Below, piece by piece: positions 1-8,054 of a stretch of DNA of 64,000 nt; positions within the stretch are counted from its first letter, which is position 1, and each line of letters starts with the position of its first letter. Under the pieces are notes generated by a model. The model was not told the origin of the DNA and did not search any database. It saw only the letters and a list, made by a program, of their open reading frames with translations. This DNA is from Ensifer adhaerens. GTDB lineage: Bacteria; Pseudomonadota; Alphaproteobacteria; Rhizobiales; Rhizobiaceae. The translations under genes were made by a program, and so were the position numbers. The DNA lies in assembly GCF_028993555.1 (NCBI RefSeq), contig NZ_CP118611.1, positions 2,565,501 to 2,629,500 of the forward strand. Direction: 5' to 3'.

Positions 1-512
1 GAGAAGGCCGGCGCAAAGACCTGCGAAGTCATGCGTAGCAGCGGTCCGAGCGGCGCCAGTGACATGTTACGCGAGGCGGAAACGATTGCCTCGTGAAAGT
101 CGACGTTGGACTGGGTATAGGCGCCCGGATCCCAGCTTTCGACGACCTTGCGCTGCCGTTCGACCTGTTTGGCGAGGTCCTTGATTTCGGCCGATGTCGC
201 ACGCTCGGCGGCGTTGCGCGCAGCAACCCCGTCCATCGCCTCACGCACCGCGTAGGCGTCGAGCAGCTTCGGCAGGTCGGCCGTTGCGACCCTCACACCG
301 CTGCCCGGCTTGTTGACGACAAGGCCATCGCGCTCCAGCACCCGCAAGGCTTCGCGCAGCGGCGTGCGGCTGATGCCGAACTCGGCGGCGATCCGCTCCT
401 GGCGCAGCGTCGCGCCCGGCGCATAGACGCCGGCATAGATGCGTTCGCGAAGCGCCTGTGCCACTTCGTCGAGAAGGCGTGACTGGCTTCGCCATTCGAA
501 AGATTGGTTCAT
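1..512 (-). CDS. GntR-family (FadR/FCD subclass) transcriptional regulator, 3' end cut by window edge
   Basis: About 170 codons are visible; the C-terminus runs off the left edge. The start codon at 510-512 (complement) gives a protein beginning MNQSFEWRSQ. Residues about 15-75 form a winged helix-turn-helix with the typical GntR stretch ISRTPLREALRVLERDGLV, followed by the start of an all-helical FCD ligand-binding domain (from about residue 85). FCD regulators usually repress a nearby catabolic operon and are released by a small organic acid. The target is not visible; a perfect palindrome lies 27 bases upstream of the start, suggesting autoregulation. The family call is firm; the ligand is unknown. 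Confidence 0.85.
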   Translation of the reverse strand, partial: MNQSFEWRSQSRLLDEVAQALRERIYAGVYAPGATLRQERIAAEFGISRTPLREALRVLERDGLVVNKPGSGVRVATADLPKLLDAYAVREAMDGVAARNAAERATSAEIKDLAKQVERQRKVVESWDPGAYTQSNVDFHEAIVSASRNMSLAPLGPLLRMTSQVFAPAF

Positions 513-538
513 CGATCCCTCCCAAGATCGAGGCAAAT

Positions 539-553
539 TGTATCCAGGATACA
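539..553. promoter_or_regulatory. Perfect 15-bp palindrome, probable operator of the adjacent GntR regulator
   Basis: TGTATCCAGGATACA has two 7-base arms around one central base. It lies in the 195-base gap between the GntR gene and the forward DUF599 gene. FCD-type GntR proteins typically bind short palindromes of the TNGTNNNACNA kind, so binding by the adjacent regulator is a reasonable inference. Confidence 0.5.
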
Positions 554-707
554 GGCCGTGTCAATCCGGCGATGAGGCATAAGCCCCACGGATTTTCAAT
601 CAGCGAGGGCCAGGATGCAGGCCTCGGCCAATCGCGACCGACGCGGGCGCGTTGACGAGTGGCTCGTCGCGGCTTCTATTAGGAGCAGCTGTGGTGGGAG
701 GCTGGCC

Positions 708-1475
708 GTGCAGATGCTTGATTGGATTGCGATTATCCTATTTTCCGTAACCTGGGTGGCATTGGAGCCGATGATGGCGCTTGGCTGGCCGCGCCGGACA
801 GACAGCCTGATGCTGGACATGGTGCGTATCAGGCAGGCCTGGATGCGCGAGGTCCTGACACGGGACACCAATTTCATCGGCGATGCCGCCATCCTCGGTC
901 ACACGATCAACTCGGCCTCGTTTTTCGGTTCGGCCAATCTCATCGTCATCGTCGCCATGAGCAGTGCGCTTTTCATTCAGCCGACGATCGGCCTTCAGTC
1001 GGGGATCATCGCGATGTTCGCGCCGATCGAACCGCTGTGGCTGTTCCAATGCAAGGTTCTCCTCGTCATGGCCACATTGCTGCGAGGGCTTTCCGAATTC
1101 ATCTGGGCGGTCCGGCAGATCAACTATTGCCTTGCGGCAATCGGAGCCAGCCCGTCGCGGGACGAAGCCCGGGACATCGCCGCCTGGACCCACGCCTTGT
1201 CGCTGATGATCAATCCGGCCCTTCGCTCTTTCAGCCAGGGTGTTCGCTCCTACTACTTCACCGTTGCTGCGGCTCTCTGGTTCTTGGGCCCGATCGCGTT
1301 TCTCGTCGCTATCGTCGGCTCGGTGGGACTTCTCGTCTGGAGACACAGCTGGTCGGATACGGCAAAGGGCGTGATGGAGGTGCGCAAGCTGCTGGATGAG
1401 GGGCATCTGGCGGTTCGCGCGGGCGAAGCAGAGGCCCAGGTGGCGGCCCGCTCCCTGACGGCCGGCGAGAACTGA
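708..1475 (+). CDS. DUF599 family integral membrane protein
   Basis: About 255 residues with four or so hydrophobic segments: near the N-terminus (LDWIAIILFSVTWVAL), around residues 70-95 (SANLIVIVAMSSALFI), a third around 110-140, and a C-terminal one ending in LVAIVGSVGLLVW. The motif region RRTDSLMLDMVRIRQAWM matches DUF599 proteins, a family of unknown function common in proteobacteria. A GGGAGG ribosome-binding site at 696-701 fits the GTG at 708 (spacing 6) better than the ATG at 714. It sits alone between the GntR regulator and a DUF427 gene. No function can be inferred from context. Confidence 0.8.
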   Translation: MQMLDWIAIILFSVTWVALEPMMALGWPRRTDSLMLDMVRIRQAWMREVLTRDTNFIGDAAILGHTINSASFFGSANLIVIVAMSSALFIQPTIGLQSGIIAMFAPIEPLWLFQCKVLLVMATLLRGLSEFIWAVRQINYCLAAIGASPSRDEARDIAAWTHALSLMINPALRSFSQGVRSYYFTVAAALWFLGPIAFLVAIVGSVGLLVWRHSWSDTAKGVMEVRKLLDEGHLAVRAGEAEAQVAARSLTAGEN

Positions 1476-1606
1476 CCCTCCGCCCGACCGGGCCTGCTGC
1501 CGTGGGCACTGCTTCGCACAGCGCCCGCCTTGCAAAAGGAACCGGTTGGCAAGCGACCAGCGCGATACCATCTAGAGAGTCTTGAAACGTCCGAAGGGGA
1601 ACAGTC

Positions 1607-1987
1607 ATGTCTGATAAGTCGATCAAGTTCCCCGGTCCCGACCATCCGATCACCATCGACCGAAATCCGGAGCGCGTCGTCGTCAAGCTCGGCGGTCGCG
1701 TCGTCGCCGACACGCGCAATGCCCTGATATTGCGCGAGGCGTCCTATCCGTCGGTGCAATACATTCCGCGTGAGGATGTCGACATGTCGCTGCTCGAGCG
1801 CAGCGATCACACCTCCCACTGCCCTTACAAAGGTGACGCTTCCTTTTACAGCATCGCGATCGGCGACCAGCTGTCGAAGAACGCCGTCTGGACCTATGAA
1901 GACCCGCATGCTGCGGTTGCCGACATCAGAAACCGGCTGGCCTTCTATCCGGACCGGGTGGATTCGATCGAAGAGTCTCGGCCCTAG
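1607..1987 (+). CDS. DUF427 domain-containing protein
   Basis: A 126-residue soluble protein without signal peptide. The sequence carries the DUF427 pattern: a beta-rich fold with VVVKLGGRVVADTRNALILREASYPSVQYIP, then HTSHCPYKGDASFYSI and a C-terminal aromatic/acidic tail. The family is small and conserved across soil bacteria; its members have no established biochemical role that I can name. The start has an AAGGGGAA Shine-Dalgarno-like stretch a few bases upstream. It stands alone, convergent with the LysR gene that follows. Confidence 0.85.
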   Translation: MSDKSIKFPGPDHPITIDRNPERVVVKLGGRVVADTRNALILREASYPSVQYIPREDVDMSLLERSDHTSHCPYKGDASFYSIAIGDQLSKNAVWTYEDPHAAVADIRNRLAFYPDRVDSIEESRP

Positions 1988-2053
1988 GCGGGAAAGGGCG
2001 CGGGGTGGTCGGTTGCTCGCAGCGTGAGGATCGCTGCGTTGAGTGGCGTGGCC

Positions 2054-2965
2054 TCACTCGCTCCGAATCCGGAACGTTTCGCGCACCGCCCTCAGGAATC
2101 CTGCCACTTTCGGCAGATCACCCAGTTGCTGATGATAGAGATAGTAGAGGTGTGTAGCCGGCCCGGACCATTCGGCAAGAACCGGAACCAGCCGTCCCGC
2201 GGCAAGACCGTCGGCAGCAAGCGCATCGCTGAGCATGCCGATGCCGAGGCCCTCGGCGATCAGCCGTTCCCCAATGGCCGGATCGTCGACGACGATCGCC
2301 GGTGGGCGCTCAAGCGTGAAAATCCGGCTGCCGTCCGAGAGCACCCAGTGGGCGAGTTCCCGCCGCATGCGGGTCCTATGTGACACCAGGGCGACATGCA
2401 TCAGGTCTTCAGGTGACGAGAGGGATTTTCCGTCGCAGTAGGCTGGCGCGGCGTAAAGGCGTTGTTCGATCGATCCGATCTTGCGATAGATCATCTCGCT
2501 GTCGACCGGCTCGCCCATTCGGAGCGCGACGTCGACGCTTTCGCCGATCAGATCGACATTGTTGTGTGTCGTCTGCAGATCGACCTGAACCTCCGGGCAA
2601 AGCTCCGCATAGCGCTTCAGGATCGGCGGCAGGAAGGTGCGGGCAAAGGCGACGGATGTGGCCACCCGCAGTCGCCCACGGGCGGTGCCATCGGCAGGCC
2701 CGAAGCCGGCGATGCCGCGATCGATGAGCTCTACGGCGCCGCCGACCGACTCGAGCAGGTGCTTGCCCGATTCAGTCAGGGAAACCCGACGCGTGGAGCG
2801 CAGCAGCAGCGCGACGCCAAGCGCGGTCTCGAGCTCAGCCAGGCGACGGCTGACCGTGCTCGGCGGAAGGTGCAGGCGAAGTGCTGCGGCTGAGAAACTC
2901 TCGGTGCGAGCGACCTCGAGAAAGATCCTGAGGCTGTTGAGATCGGGCGACTGGGGGGATTTCAT
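2054..2965 (-). CDS. LysR-family transcriptional regulator
   Basis: About 303 residues. The N-terminal winged helix covers roughly residues 5-65 (LNSLRIFLEVARTESFSAAA, then STVSRRLAELETALGVALL), followed by a periplasmic-binding-protein-like effector domain. The start MKSPQSPD at 2965 was chosen because it directly precedes the helix-turn-helix; an alternative upstream ATG at 2980 adds five residues. The gene is divergent from the metallo-beta-lactamase-fold hydrolase at 3057 with about 90 bases between them, the usual arrangement for a LysR activator and its target. The LTTR family is certain; control of the neighbour is inference. Confidence 0.9.
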   Translation of the reverse strand: MKSPQSPDLNSLRIFLEVARTESFSAAALRLHLPPSTVSRRLAELETALGVALLLRSTRRVSLTESGKHLLESVGGAVELIDRGIAGFGPADGTARGRLRVATSVAFARTFLPPILKRYAELCPEVQVDLQTTHNNVDLIGESVDVALRMGEPVDSEMIYRKIGSIEQRLYAAPAYCDGKSLSSPEDLMHVALVSHRTRMRRELAHWVLSDGSRIFTLERPPAIVVDDPAIGERLIAEGLGIGMLSDALAADGLAAGRLVPVLAEWSGPATHLYYLYHQQLGDLPKVAGFLRAVRETFRIRSE

Positions 2966-3056
2966 GCGTTTCCGGAACAATCACTTCCATGATCGCAGGA
3001 TAATCGACTGACAGTTGAATTGATAGCTTCGTCGCATCCAATCGAAGGAGCCAATC

Positions 3057-4016
3057 ATGACCACTCGCAGACAAGCCTTGGGCCTTCTCGCCGCCACGGC
3101 GCTGTTGCCGCTCGCCCCGCGCTTTGCCTTTTCCGCCGCGCCGTTTTCGACCGTTGCCAATGCCGGTTACTACCGCTTCCGCTTCGGAAAGTTTGAAGTC
3201 ACCGCACTATCGGACGGAACGCTGGCGCTGCCGATGGCGAAGATCTATCAGAACGAACCGGAGGGCGAACTGCAGCGCAAGCTCGACGACAATTTCCTCG
3301 GCAAGGAACCGCATCTGTCGATCAACGCCTATCTGGTAAACGATGGCGAGCGCCTGGTGCTGATCGATGCGGGATCGGGCGCCCTGCTCGGCGCCGCAGC
3401 CGGCAAGCTCATGCGGCATCTCATGGCCTCCGGCTATCAAGCCGATCAGGTCGATGCCGTTATTCTGACCCATGTGCATGCCGATCACTCCGGCGGCCTT
3501 ATCGTAGACGGAAAGCCCCAGTTTCCGAATGCCGAGATCCATCTCGCCGACCGCGAGTATCGTTACTGGATCGAGCGCGAGGGCGTGACGACGATGACGG
3601 AGGCACAGAAGACTGACTTCCAGCGTGCAAAGGATGCTCTCGCCCCCTACATCGCCGCCGGAAGGGTGACGCGTTTCGCCGACAATGCGAATGTGCTTCC
3701 GAACCTTGGATCGATCCTGCGGGCGGGGCATACGCCCGGGCATTCCTCGATCGTGCTTCAAGCCGATGACAGCCAGCGCCTGGTTTTCTGGGGTGACGTG
3801 ATCCATGGCGACCATGTCCAGTTCGACGCCCCCGACGTCTTCGTCAGCTTCGATGTCGACGGAACGGCGGCGGCTGCGACCCGTGCGGTGGCACTGGCGG
3901 ATGCGGCCGACGACCGTTACCTCGTTGCCGGCGCGCACTTGCCGTTCCCCGGTGTCGGTCACGTCGCCCGCGACGAGACGCTCTATCGCTTCGTCCCCTG
4001 GAACTACGTCGAATGA
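3057..4016 (+). CDS. Exported MBL-fold metallo-hydrolase, methyl parathion hydrolase-like
   Basis: A 319-residue protein with a twin-arginine signal (TTRRQALGLLAATALLPLAP) and a predicted cleavage near FAFSA. The core carries the metallo-beta-lactamase zinc motif HVHADHSGG (H139, H141, D143, H144), the second-shell HTPGHSS and the aspartate in FWGDVIH. The pattern LSDGTLALP before the core is typical of the subgroup containing methyl parathion hydrolase and some quorum-quenching lactonases. It should act in the periplasm on an ester or lactone; the true substrate cannot be read from sequence. A GAAGGAG ribosome-binding site precedes the start. It is divergent from the LysR regulator. Confidence 0.88.
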   Translation: MTTRRQALGLLAATALLPLAPRFAFSAAPFSTVANAGYYRFRFGKFEVTALSDGTLALPMAKIYQNEPEGELQRKLDDNFLGKEPHLSINAYLVNDGERLVLIDAGSGALLGAAAGKLMRHLMASGYQADQVDAVILTHVHADHSGGLIVDGKPQFPNAEIHLADREYRYWIEREGVTTMTEAQKTDFQRAKDALAPYIAAGRVTRFADNANVLPNLGSILRAGHTPGHSSIVLQADDSQRLVFWGDVIHGDHVQFDAPDVFVSFDVDGTAAAATRAVALADAADDRYLVAGAHLPFPGVGHVARDETLYRFVPWNYVE

Positions 4017-4067
4017 CGCACAAGGCTTGCCGGTCGGGTATGCTTGGCCTCCGCCGACATCATCGGG

Positions 4068-4637
4068 TCACGAACTGACGTTGCGGATAAAAGTCACCAC
4101 GTCTTCGCCGCCATTGATGTAGGCATAGGATTGGGCCGAGCTGAAGATCGTGAAGGAACCGCTGGTGTAGTACTTTTCCTCGCCGGAAAGTTCGAGCGTC
4201 AAGGTGCCCGCTGTCACGAACAGCATCTCGTGCCAGCCCTGCGGGTCGGGTTCGGCGTCATAGCGCTCACCCGGCGCGAGCGACCAGAGCCACATCTGGA
4301 CCTCGTTTGCTGCGGGGGCGGAGGCAAGCAGCCGCGCTTCGCTGCGAACGTCCCGGCCGCGCCATGTCACTTCGTTGATGTTGTCGTGGGACTGGCGCGC
4401 GGGATCCCTGACGAGATCGACGAAGCCGACGTTCATTGCGGCCGCGAGCTTGTCGAGGCTGGAGAGGCTGATATTGGCATCGCCCCCCTCGACGGCGACG
4501 ATCATCCGGCGGCTGATGCCGGATGCTTTTGCCAGCGCCGTCTGGCTCAGCTCGTTTGCCAGCCGGATCCGCCGCAGGTTGTCCGCGACGTGGGTCAAAA
4601 CATCCGATCGATCTTGACTGTGCAATATATTGCTCAT
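4068..4637 (-). CDS. XRE-family regulator with C-terminal cupin domain
   Basis: A 189-residue protein with an N-terminal Cro/cI helix-turn-helix at about residues 15-70 (RRIRLANELSQTALAKASGIS) and a C-terminal cupin around 110-185 (GWHEMLFVTAGTLTLELSGEEKYY has the usual glycine/histidine spacing). This HTH_XRE-cupin architecture is the PuuR/SutR type, where the cupin senses a small molecule. It is divergent from the aminotransferase at 4853 and is its probable regulator. The start codon is abutted by an AGTGT-N6-ACACT inverted repeat, consistent with autoregulation. Confidence 0.88.
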   Translation of the reverse strand: MSNILHSQDRSDVLTHVADNLRRIRLANELSQTALAKASGISRRMIVAVEGGDANISLSSLDKLAAAMNVGFVDLVRDPARQSHDNINEVTWRGRDVRSEARLLASAPAANEVQMWLWSLAPGERYDAEPDPQGWHEMLFVTAGTLTLELSGEEKYYTSGSFTIFSSAQSYAYINGGEDVVTFIRNVSS

Positions 4638-4653
4638 AGTGTCTTTCTACACT
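4638..4653. promoter_or_regulatory. AGTGT-N6-ACACT inverted repeat next to the XRE-cupin start codon
   Basis: Perfect 5-base arms separated by six bases, directly upstream of the reverse-strand start codon and inside the divergent intergenic region. The site would overlap the leader or promoter of the regulator gene. Operator function is inferred only from symmetry and position. Confidence 0.35.
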
Positions 4654-4852
4654 GATCGACCATCAACTGCCACCGGTATCACAAGGTGCTTCCGACGATG
4701 ATGGGCCGCCCGTGCGAAGCTGTGCCTACACGAGGGGTGTCATGTCACAGGCGGCGACAATTCTCAACGCGAGCTCGACGGGGCTTTGCCCGCCGTGGCA
4801 GTCGCATGGTCGCAGTCTGAAAACTCACTCCGCGCTTTCGAGGGGACCTGGC

Positions 4853-5986
4853 ATGAAAATTCGCGACTTTGGCGTCGAAATCTGGATGAACCGCTACGAG
4901 AACCATTGCGAATGGAACCTTGCCGAAACCTGCGTCGAGTCCCTGACCGTGGCGGAACTCCTGGAGATGGCAGGCAAGACGGACACGATCCTCACCGAAC
5001 TGCTGCCGCTGAAGCTGACCTATGGCGCGATCGAGGGCTCCGAGCGGCTGCGCGGCCTGATCACAGGCCTCTATGCGAAACAGCGGACCGACAACGTCGT
5101 CACCACCCATGGCGCGATCGGTGCCAATGCTCTGGTGCATGAGACGCTGGTCGAACCGGGCGACCGCGTTATTTCGGTGCTGCCGACCTACCAGCAGCAC
5201 TATTCGATCCCGGAATGCTACGGCGCTGACATACAGATCCTGAAGCTGACCGAAGAGACGGGATTCCTGCCCGATCTCGAACAGTTGCAGCGCCTGGCAA
5301 TCCCGGGCACGAAGCTGATCGCCATCAACAATCCCAACAACCCGACCGGCGCGCTGATGGATCGCGCCTATCTCGAAAAGATCGTCGCGATCGCGCGCGC
5401 CGCAGGAGCCTGGATCCTCTGCGACGAGGTCTATCGTGGGACCGATCAGGAGGGCGACGGTCTGACGATATCGATCGCCGACCTCTACGAAAAGGGCATC
5501 AGCACCGGCAGCATGTCGAAGACCTTTTCGCTCGCCGGGCTCAGGCTCGGCTGGATCGTTGCGCCCTCAGAAGTGATCCAGGCCGTTTCTGTTCATCGCG
5601 ACTACAACACCATCAGCGTCGGCATGCTCGACGACCACTTCGCGGCCATCGCTCTGGAAAACAAGGACAAGATCCTTGCGCGCAGCCAAAGCATCACCCG
5701 CACCAACCTCGCCATTCTCTCGGACTGGGTGGAGAGCGAGCCGCTGATCTCCTGGGTCAAGCCGCAGTCGGGCACGACAGCGCTTCTGAAGTACGACCTG
5801 CCGATGACCTCCGAAGCGTTGTGCCTGCAGCTGCTTCAGCGAACCGGTGTGATGTTCACGCCGGGCAGCGCGATGGATATGGAGGGCTATCTCCGGATCG
5901 GCTACGCCAACAATGCAGGCATCTTGCGCGAAGGCTTGAGGCGCGTCTCCGAGTTCCTGTGGGAGCAACGGGTAGCCGCGGCTTGA
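4853..5986 (+). CDS. Class I/II fold PLP-dependent aminotransferase
   Basis: A 377-residue fold-type I aminotransferase. Visible landmarks are NNPNNPTG (159-166), the DEVY motif that contacts pyridoxal phosphate (191-194), and the Schiff-base lysine in GSMSKTFSLAGLRLGW (K223). The start at 4853 has GAGGGGA just upstream; longer in-frame starts lack a ribosome-binding site. Substrate is not assignable: the N-terminal region does not match aspartate, aromatic or histidinol-phosphate aminotransferases closely by eye. Its divergent XRE-cupin neighbour suggests substrate-induced expression, as for amino acid or amine catabolic genes. Confidence 0.85.
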   Translation: MKIRDFGVEIWMNRYENHCEWNLAETCVESLTVAELLEMAGKTDTILTELLPLKLTYGAIEGSERLRGLITGLYAKQRTDNVVTTHGAIGANALVHETLVEPGDRVISVLPTYQQHYSIPECYGADIQILKLTEETGFLPDLEQLQRLAIPGTKLIAINNPNNPTGALMDRAYLEKIVAIARAAGAWILCDEVYRGTDQEGDGLTISIADLYEKGISTGSMSKTFSLAGLRLGWIVAPSEVIQAVSVHRDYNTISVGMLDDHFAAIALENKDKILARSQSITRTNLAILSDWVESEPLISWVKPQSGTTALLKYDLPMTSEALCLQLLQRTGVMFTPGSAMDMEGYLRIGYANNAGILREGLRRVSEFLWEQRVAAA

Positions 5987-5998
5987 GGGGAGTTCCCA

Positions 5999-6724
5999 TC
6001 AGGGCCCGATATCCAGTTCCGGGTAGCGGCGGAAGATGCCGTTCTCGTTGAAGGCCAGCCGCCGCGGTGAAGCGAGGTAAGCGGCGATGTTAGGTCGCGC
6101 TTTTACCGAGGCATGCAGCTTCAAAAGCTCGAGGTATCGCGGCTCATAGTGGCGCATCGCTCTTGGGAACGCATAACGGAGCCCCTCGATCACCTGGAAC
6201 AGCGAGAGATCGACATAGGTCGTGGCGTTGCCGACCGAATGGCCGCTGCCCTCAGGGTTGTGCGTCAGAACGCGCTCGAAGTACCCGAGAAATTTCGGGA
6301 CGCGGTTGGTAACGAATTCGAACGCGCGCGCCTTCGCCTCCTCCTTCTGCTCCTCGTAGTATTTCGAGGTGGCGATCGGATGGTGCGTGTCGTGCACCTC
6401 GGCGATGAAGTCGGTGATGGTGAGTTGCAGGCCATTGGCAAACCAGCGCAGCGTCTCGTCCTTTGGCAGGAGTTTCAGCCTGGGACCGAGGTAGAAGAGG
6501 ATGTTCGCCACATGCGAGATGATCTGGCCGCCGTCCTGCAGGAAAGGCGGCGCGAAAGGAACGTGCGCCTCGCTGGTGCTTTCCATCAGCTTCAGCATTT
6601 CGCCGGTGCCGCGGCCCGGTTCGCGGGTGACGTCGATGTAGTCCGTGTCGGCGTCTTCGAGCGCCAGGCGCACGAATTCGCCGCGGCCCTGAATGCCATC
6701 CCAGTAATACAATTCATAGGTCAT
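5999..6724 (-). CDS. Glutathione S-transferase family protein
   Basis: A 241-residue cytosolic protein. Residues 1-85 form the thioredoxin-like domain (MTYELYYWDGIQGRGEFVRL, with an early tyrosine and the arginine-rich first helix of GSTs), and the rest is the helical domain (FLGYFERVL, TYVDLSLFQVIEGLRYAFP). The start at 6724 was chosen because translation from there gives the conserved beta-1 strand at once. It is convergent with the aminotransferase, 12 bases apart. Conjugation or reduction of an unknown electrophile is the family role; no neighbour hints at the substrate. Confidence 0.88.
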   Translation of the reverse strand: MTYELYYWDGIQGRGEFVRLALEDADTDYIDVTREPGRGTGEMLKLMESTSEAHVPFAPPFLQDGGQIISHVANILFYLGPRLKLLPKDETLRWFANGLQLTITDFIAEVHDTHHPIATSKYYEEQKEEAKARAFEFVTNRVPKFLGYFERVLTHNPEGSGHSVGNATTYVDLSLFQVIEGLRYAFPRAMRHYEPRYLELLKLHASVKARPNIAAYLASPRRLAFNENGIFRRYPELDIGP

Positions 6725-6882
6725 GGATGCCTCGTGACGTTCTCGATACCAGGCTGATATAGGCGGCTGCGGAGCGAGGACGAGGGCGGAGCCAAACATG
6801 GATGCGCACTCTGTCGAGCAAGCCCCGTCCCATGCTATGGCGCTACGCAGTTGTGTCGTCGGCCTGTGCCAAGGAAGCCCTC

Positions 6883-7884
6883 GTGAGCAAACCGAACTAT
6901 CGCGACATTGCCAAGCTTGCGGGCGTCGGAACCGCGACGGTCGAGCGGGTGCTGAACGGCCGCGGCGGTGTTCGCCCGGAACTGGTCGAGAAGGTGGTGG
7001 TTGCGGCGCGCGCACTGAACTATCCGCGCACTCTGCCCGATGCTCATCGCGGACTGCTGCGCATCGACGTACTGATGGTGCGTCCGGAGACGACCTTCTA
7101 TCGCCGCTTGTCGCAGGCGTTCCAGCGGATCGCCGAGACGCTCGACCCGCTCGTCGTCGTGCATCGCAGCTTTACCGAGGAGATGAAGCCGGAGGAGATT
7201 GCCAAGCGAATTCACTCGTCCGACGTGCCGCGCGCGGGGCTGATCCTTGCTGTACCCAACCACCCCTTGATCACTGCCGCTGTCGAGGCAGTGGTCGCGC
7301 GTGGCGTGCCGGTGGTTCATGTCGTGACGCGGGCCTCGGATAAGTTGGGCGAGTTCGTCGGCATCGACAATCACGCGGCGGGGCGCACGGCTGCGCTCTT
7401 TATCGCGCGCATGGCGCGCCAAATCGGCCCTGTCGTCGCGCTATGCCACCCGATCTATCAGGTTCATCGTGATCGCCTCGCCGGCTTTTCGGACTATTTC
7501 GAAGCGCATCCCGGAGAGCGCCGGTTCGAATGGCTGGGTTTCACCCGCGATGAGGAACACTACGGTGCCGAAGCGTTGCGTTCGGCGCTTGAGATGTATC
7601 CCGATATGGCCGGGCTCTACAATGCCGGCGGCGCCAATGCGGCTTTGATCGACGTTCTTCGTCGGCATCCGCGCGGAAGTGAGATCTTCTTCGTCGGCCA
7701 CGAGCTGACCGACTATACGCGCAAGGCGCTTGGTGACGGCATCATGGACGTGGTGCTCGATCAGGCGCCCGAGGCGCAGGCCCGTCGCGCGCTCGACCTC
7801 ATCCTGCGCCGCATCGGTCTTTCGGAGATGGAGCCGGACAAGGCGCCCATTCGCTTCGTCACCATCACCGCCGAGAGCATTTGA
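6883..7884 (+). CDS. LacI-family transcriptional regulator, likely controls the downstream moc-like operon
   Basis: A GTG start at 6883 with AAGGAAG upstream gives a 333-residue protein that opens with the LacI helix-turn-helix (YRDIAKLAGVGTATVERVLN, a variant of the usual VSxxTVSRVLN), then a hinge and a sugar-binding-protein-like core ending in EMEPDKAPIRFVTITAESI. The hinge helix region (VEKVVVAARALNYPR) is typical. The gene is directly upstream of and codirectional with the MocD-like gene. Its sensor domain resembles the sugar-binding protein encoded by the same cluster in fold, consistent with an inositol-like effector. The regulator described for the classical moc locus (MocR) is a different, GntR-type protein. 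Confidence 0.88.
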   Translation: MSKPNYRDIAKLAGVGTATVERVLNGRGGVRPELVEKVVVAARALNYPRTLPDAHRGLLRIDVLMVRPETTFYRRLSQAFQRIAETLDPLVVVHRSFTEEMKPEEIAKRIHSSDVPRAGLILAVPNHPLITAAVEAVVARGVPVVHVVTRASDKLGEFVGIDNHAAGRTAALFIARMARQIGPVVALCHPIYQVHRDRLAGFSDYFEAHPGERRFEWLGFTRDEEHYGAEALRSALEMYPDMAGLYNAGGANAALIDVLRRHPRGSEIFFVGHELTDYTRKALGDGIMDVVLDQAPEAQARRALDLILRRIGLSEMEPDKAPIRFVTITAESI

Positions 7885-7898
7885 TCTAATTTGATCAA
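7881..7898. promoter_or_regulatory. TTGATC-N6-GATCAA inverted repeat, candidate LacI operator
   Basis: An 18-base inverted repeat with perfect 6-base arms overlaps the stop codon of the LacI-family gene and lies about 155 bases before the MocD-like start codon. LacI-family operators are palindromes of 14-20 bases. Position and symmetry fit an operator for the downstream operon; nothing else in the sequence proves it. Confidence 0.4.
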
Positions 7899-8054
7899 GG
7901 AAGCTTTCGCCGTTCAGAACGCCTCCTGCTAGATTTTTATCAAGAAGGAGGCCGGGGTTCTTTGGAGGAGCCGGACCGGAAAGCGGCGTCAAAAGCGCTC
8001 TCCTTCCTCAATGATTGTGCTGACCGCACGGCGGTCCGCTGGGAGGAGAGCGTC

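Noticed and set aside
241..564. Reverse 107-residue ORF at the left end
   Set aside because: It is an out-of-frame reading of the GntR gene, which continues past the window edge in another frame with clear helix-turn-helix homology.
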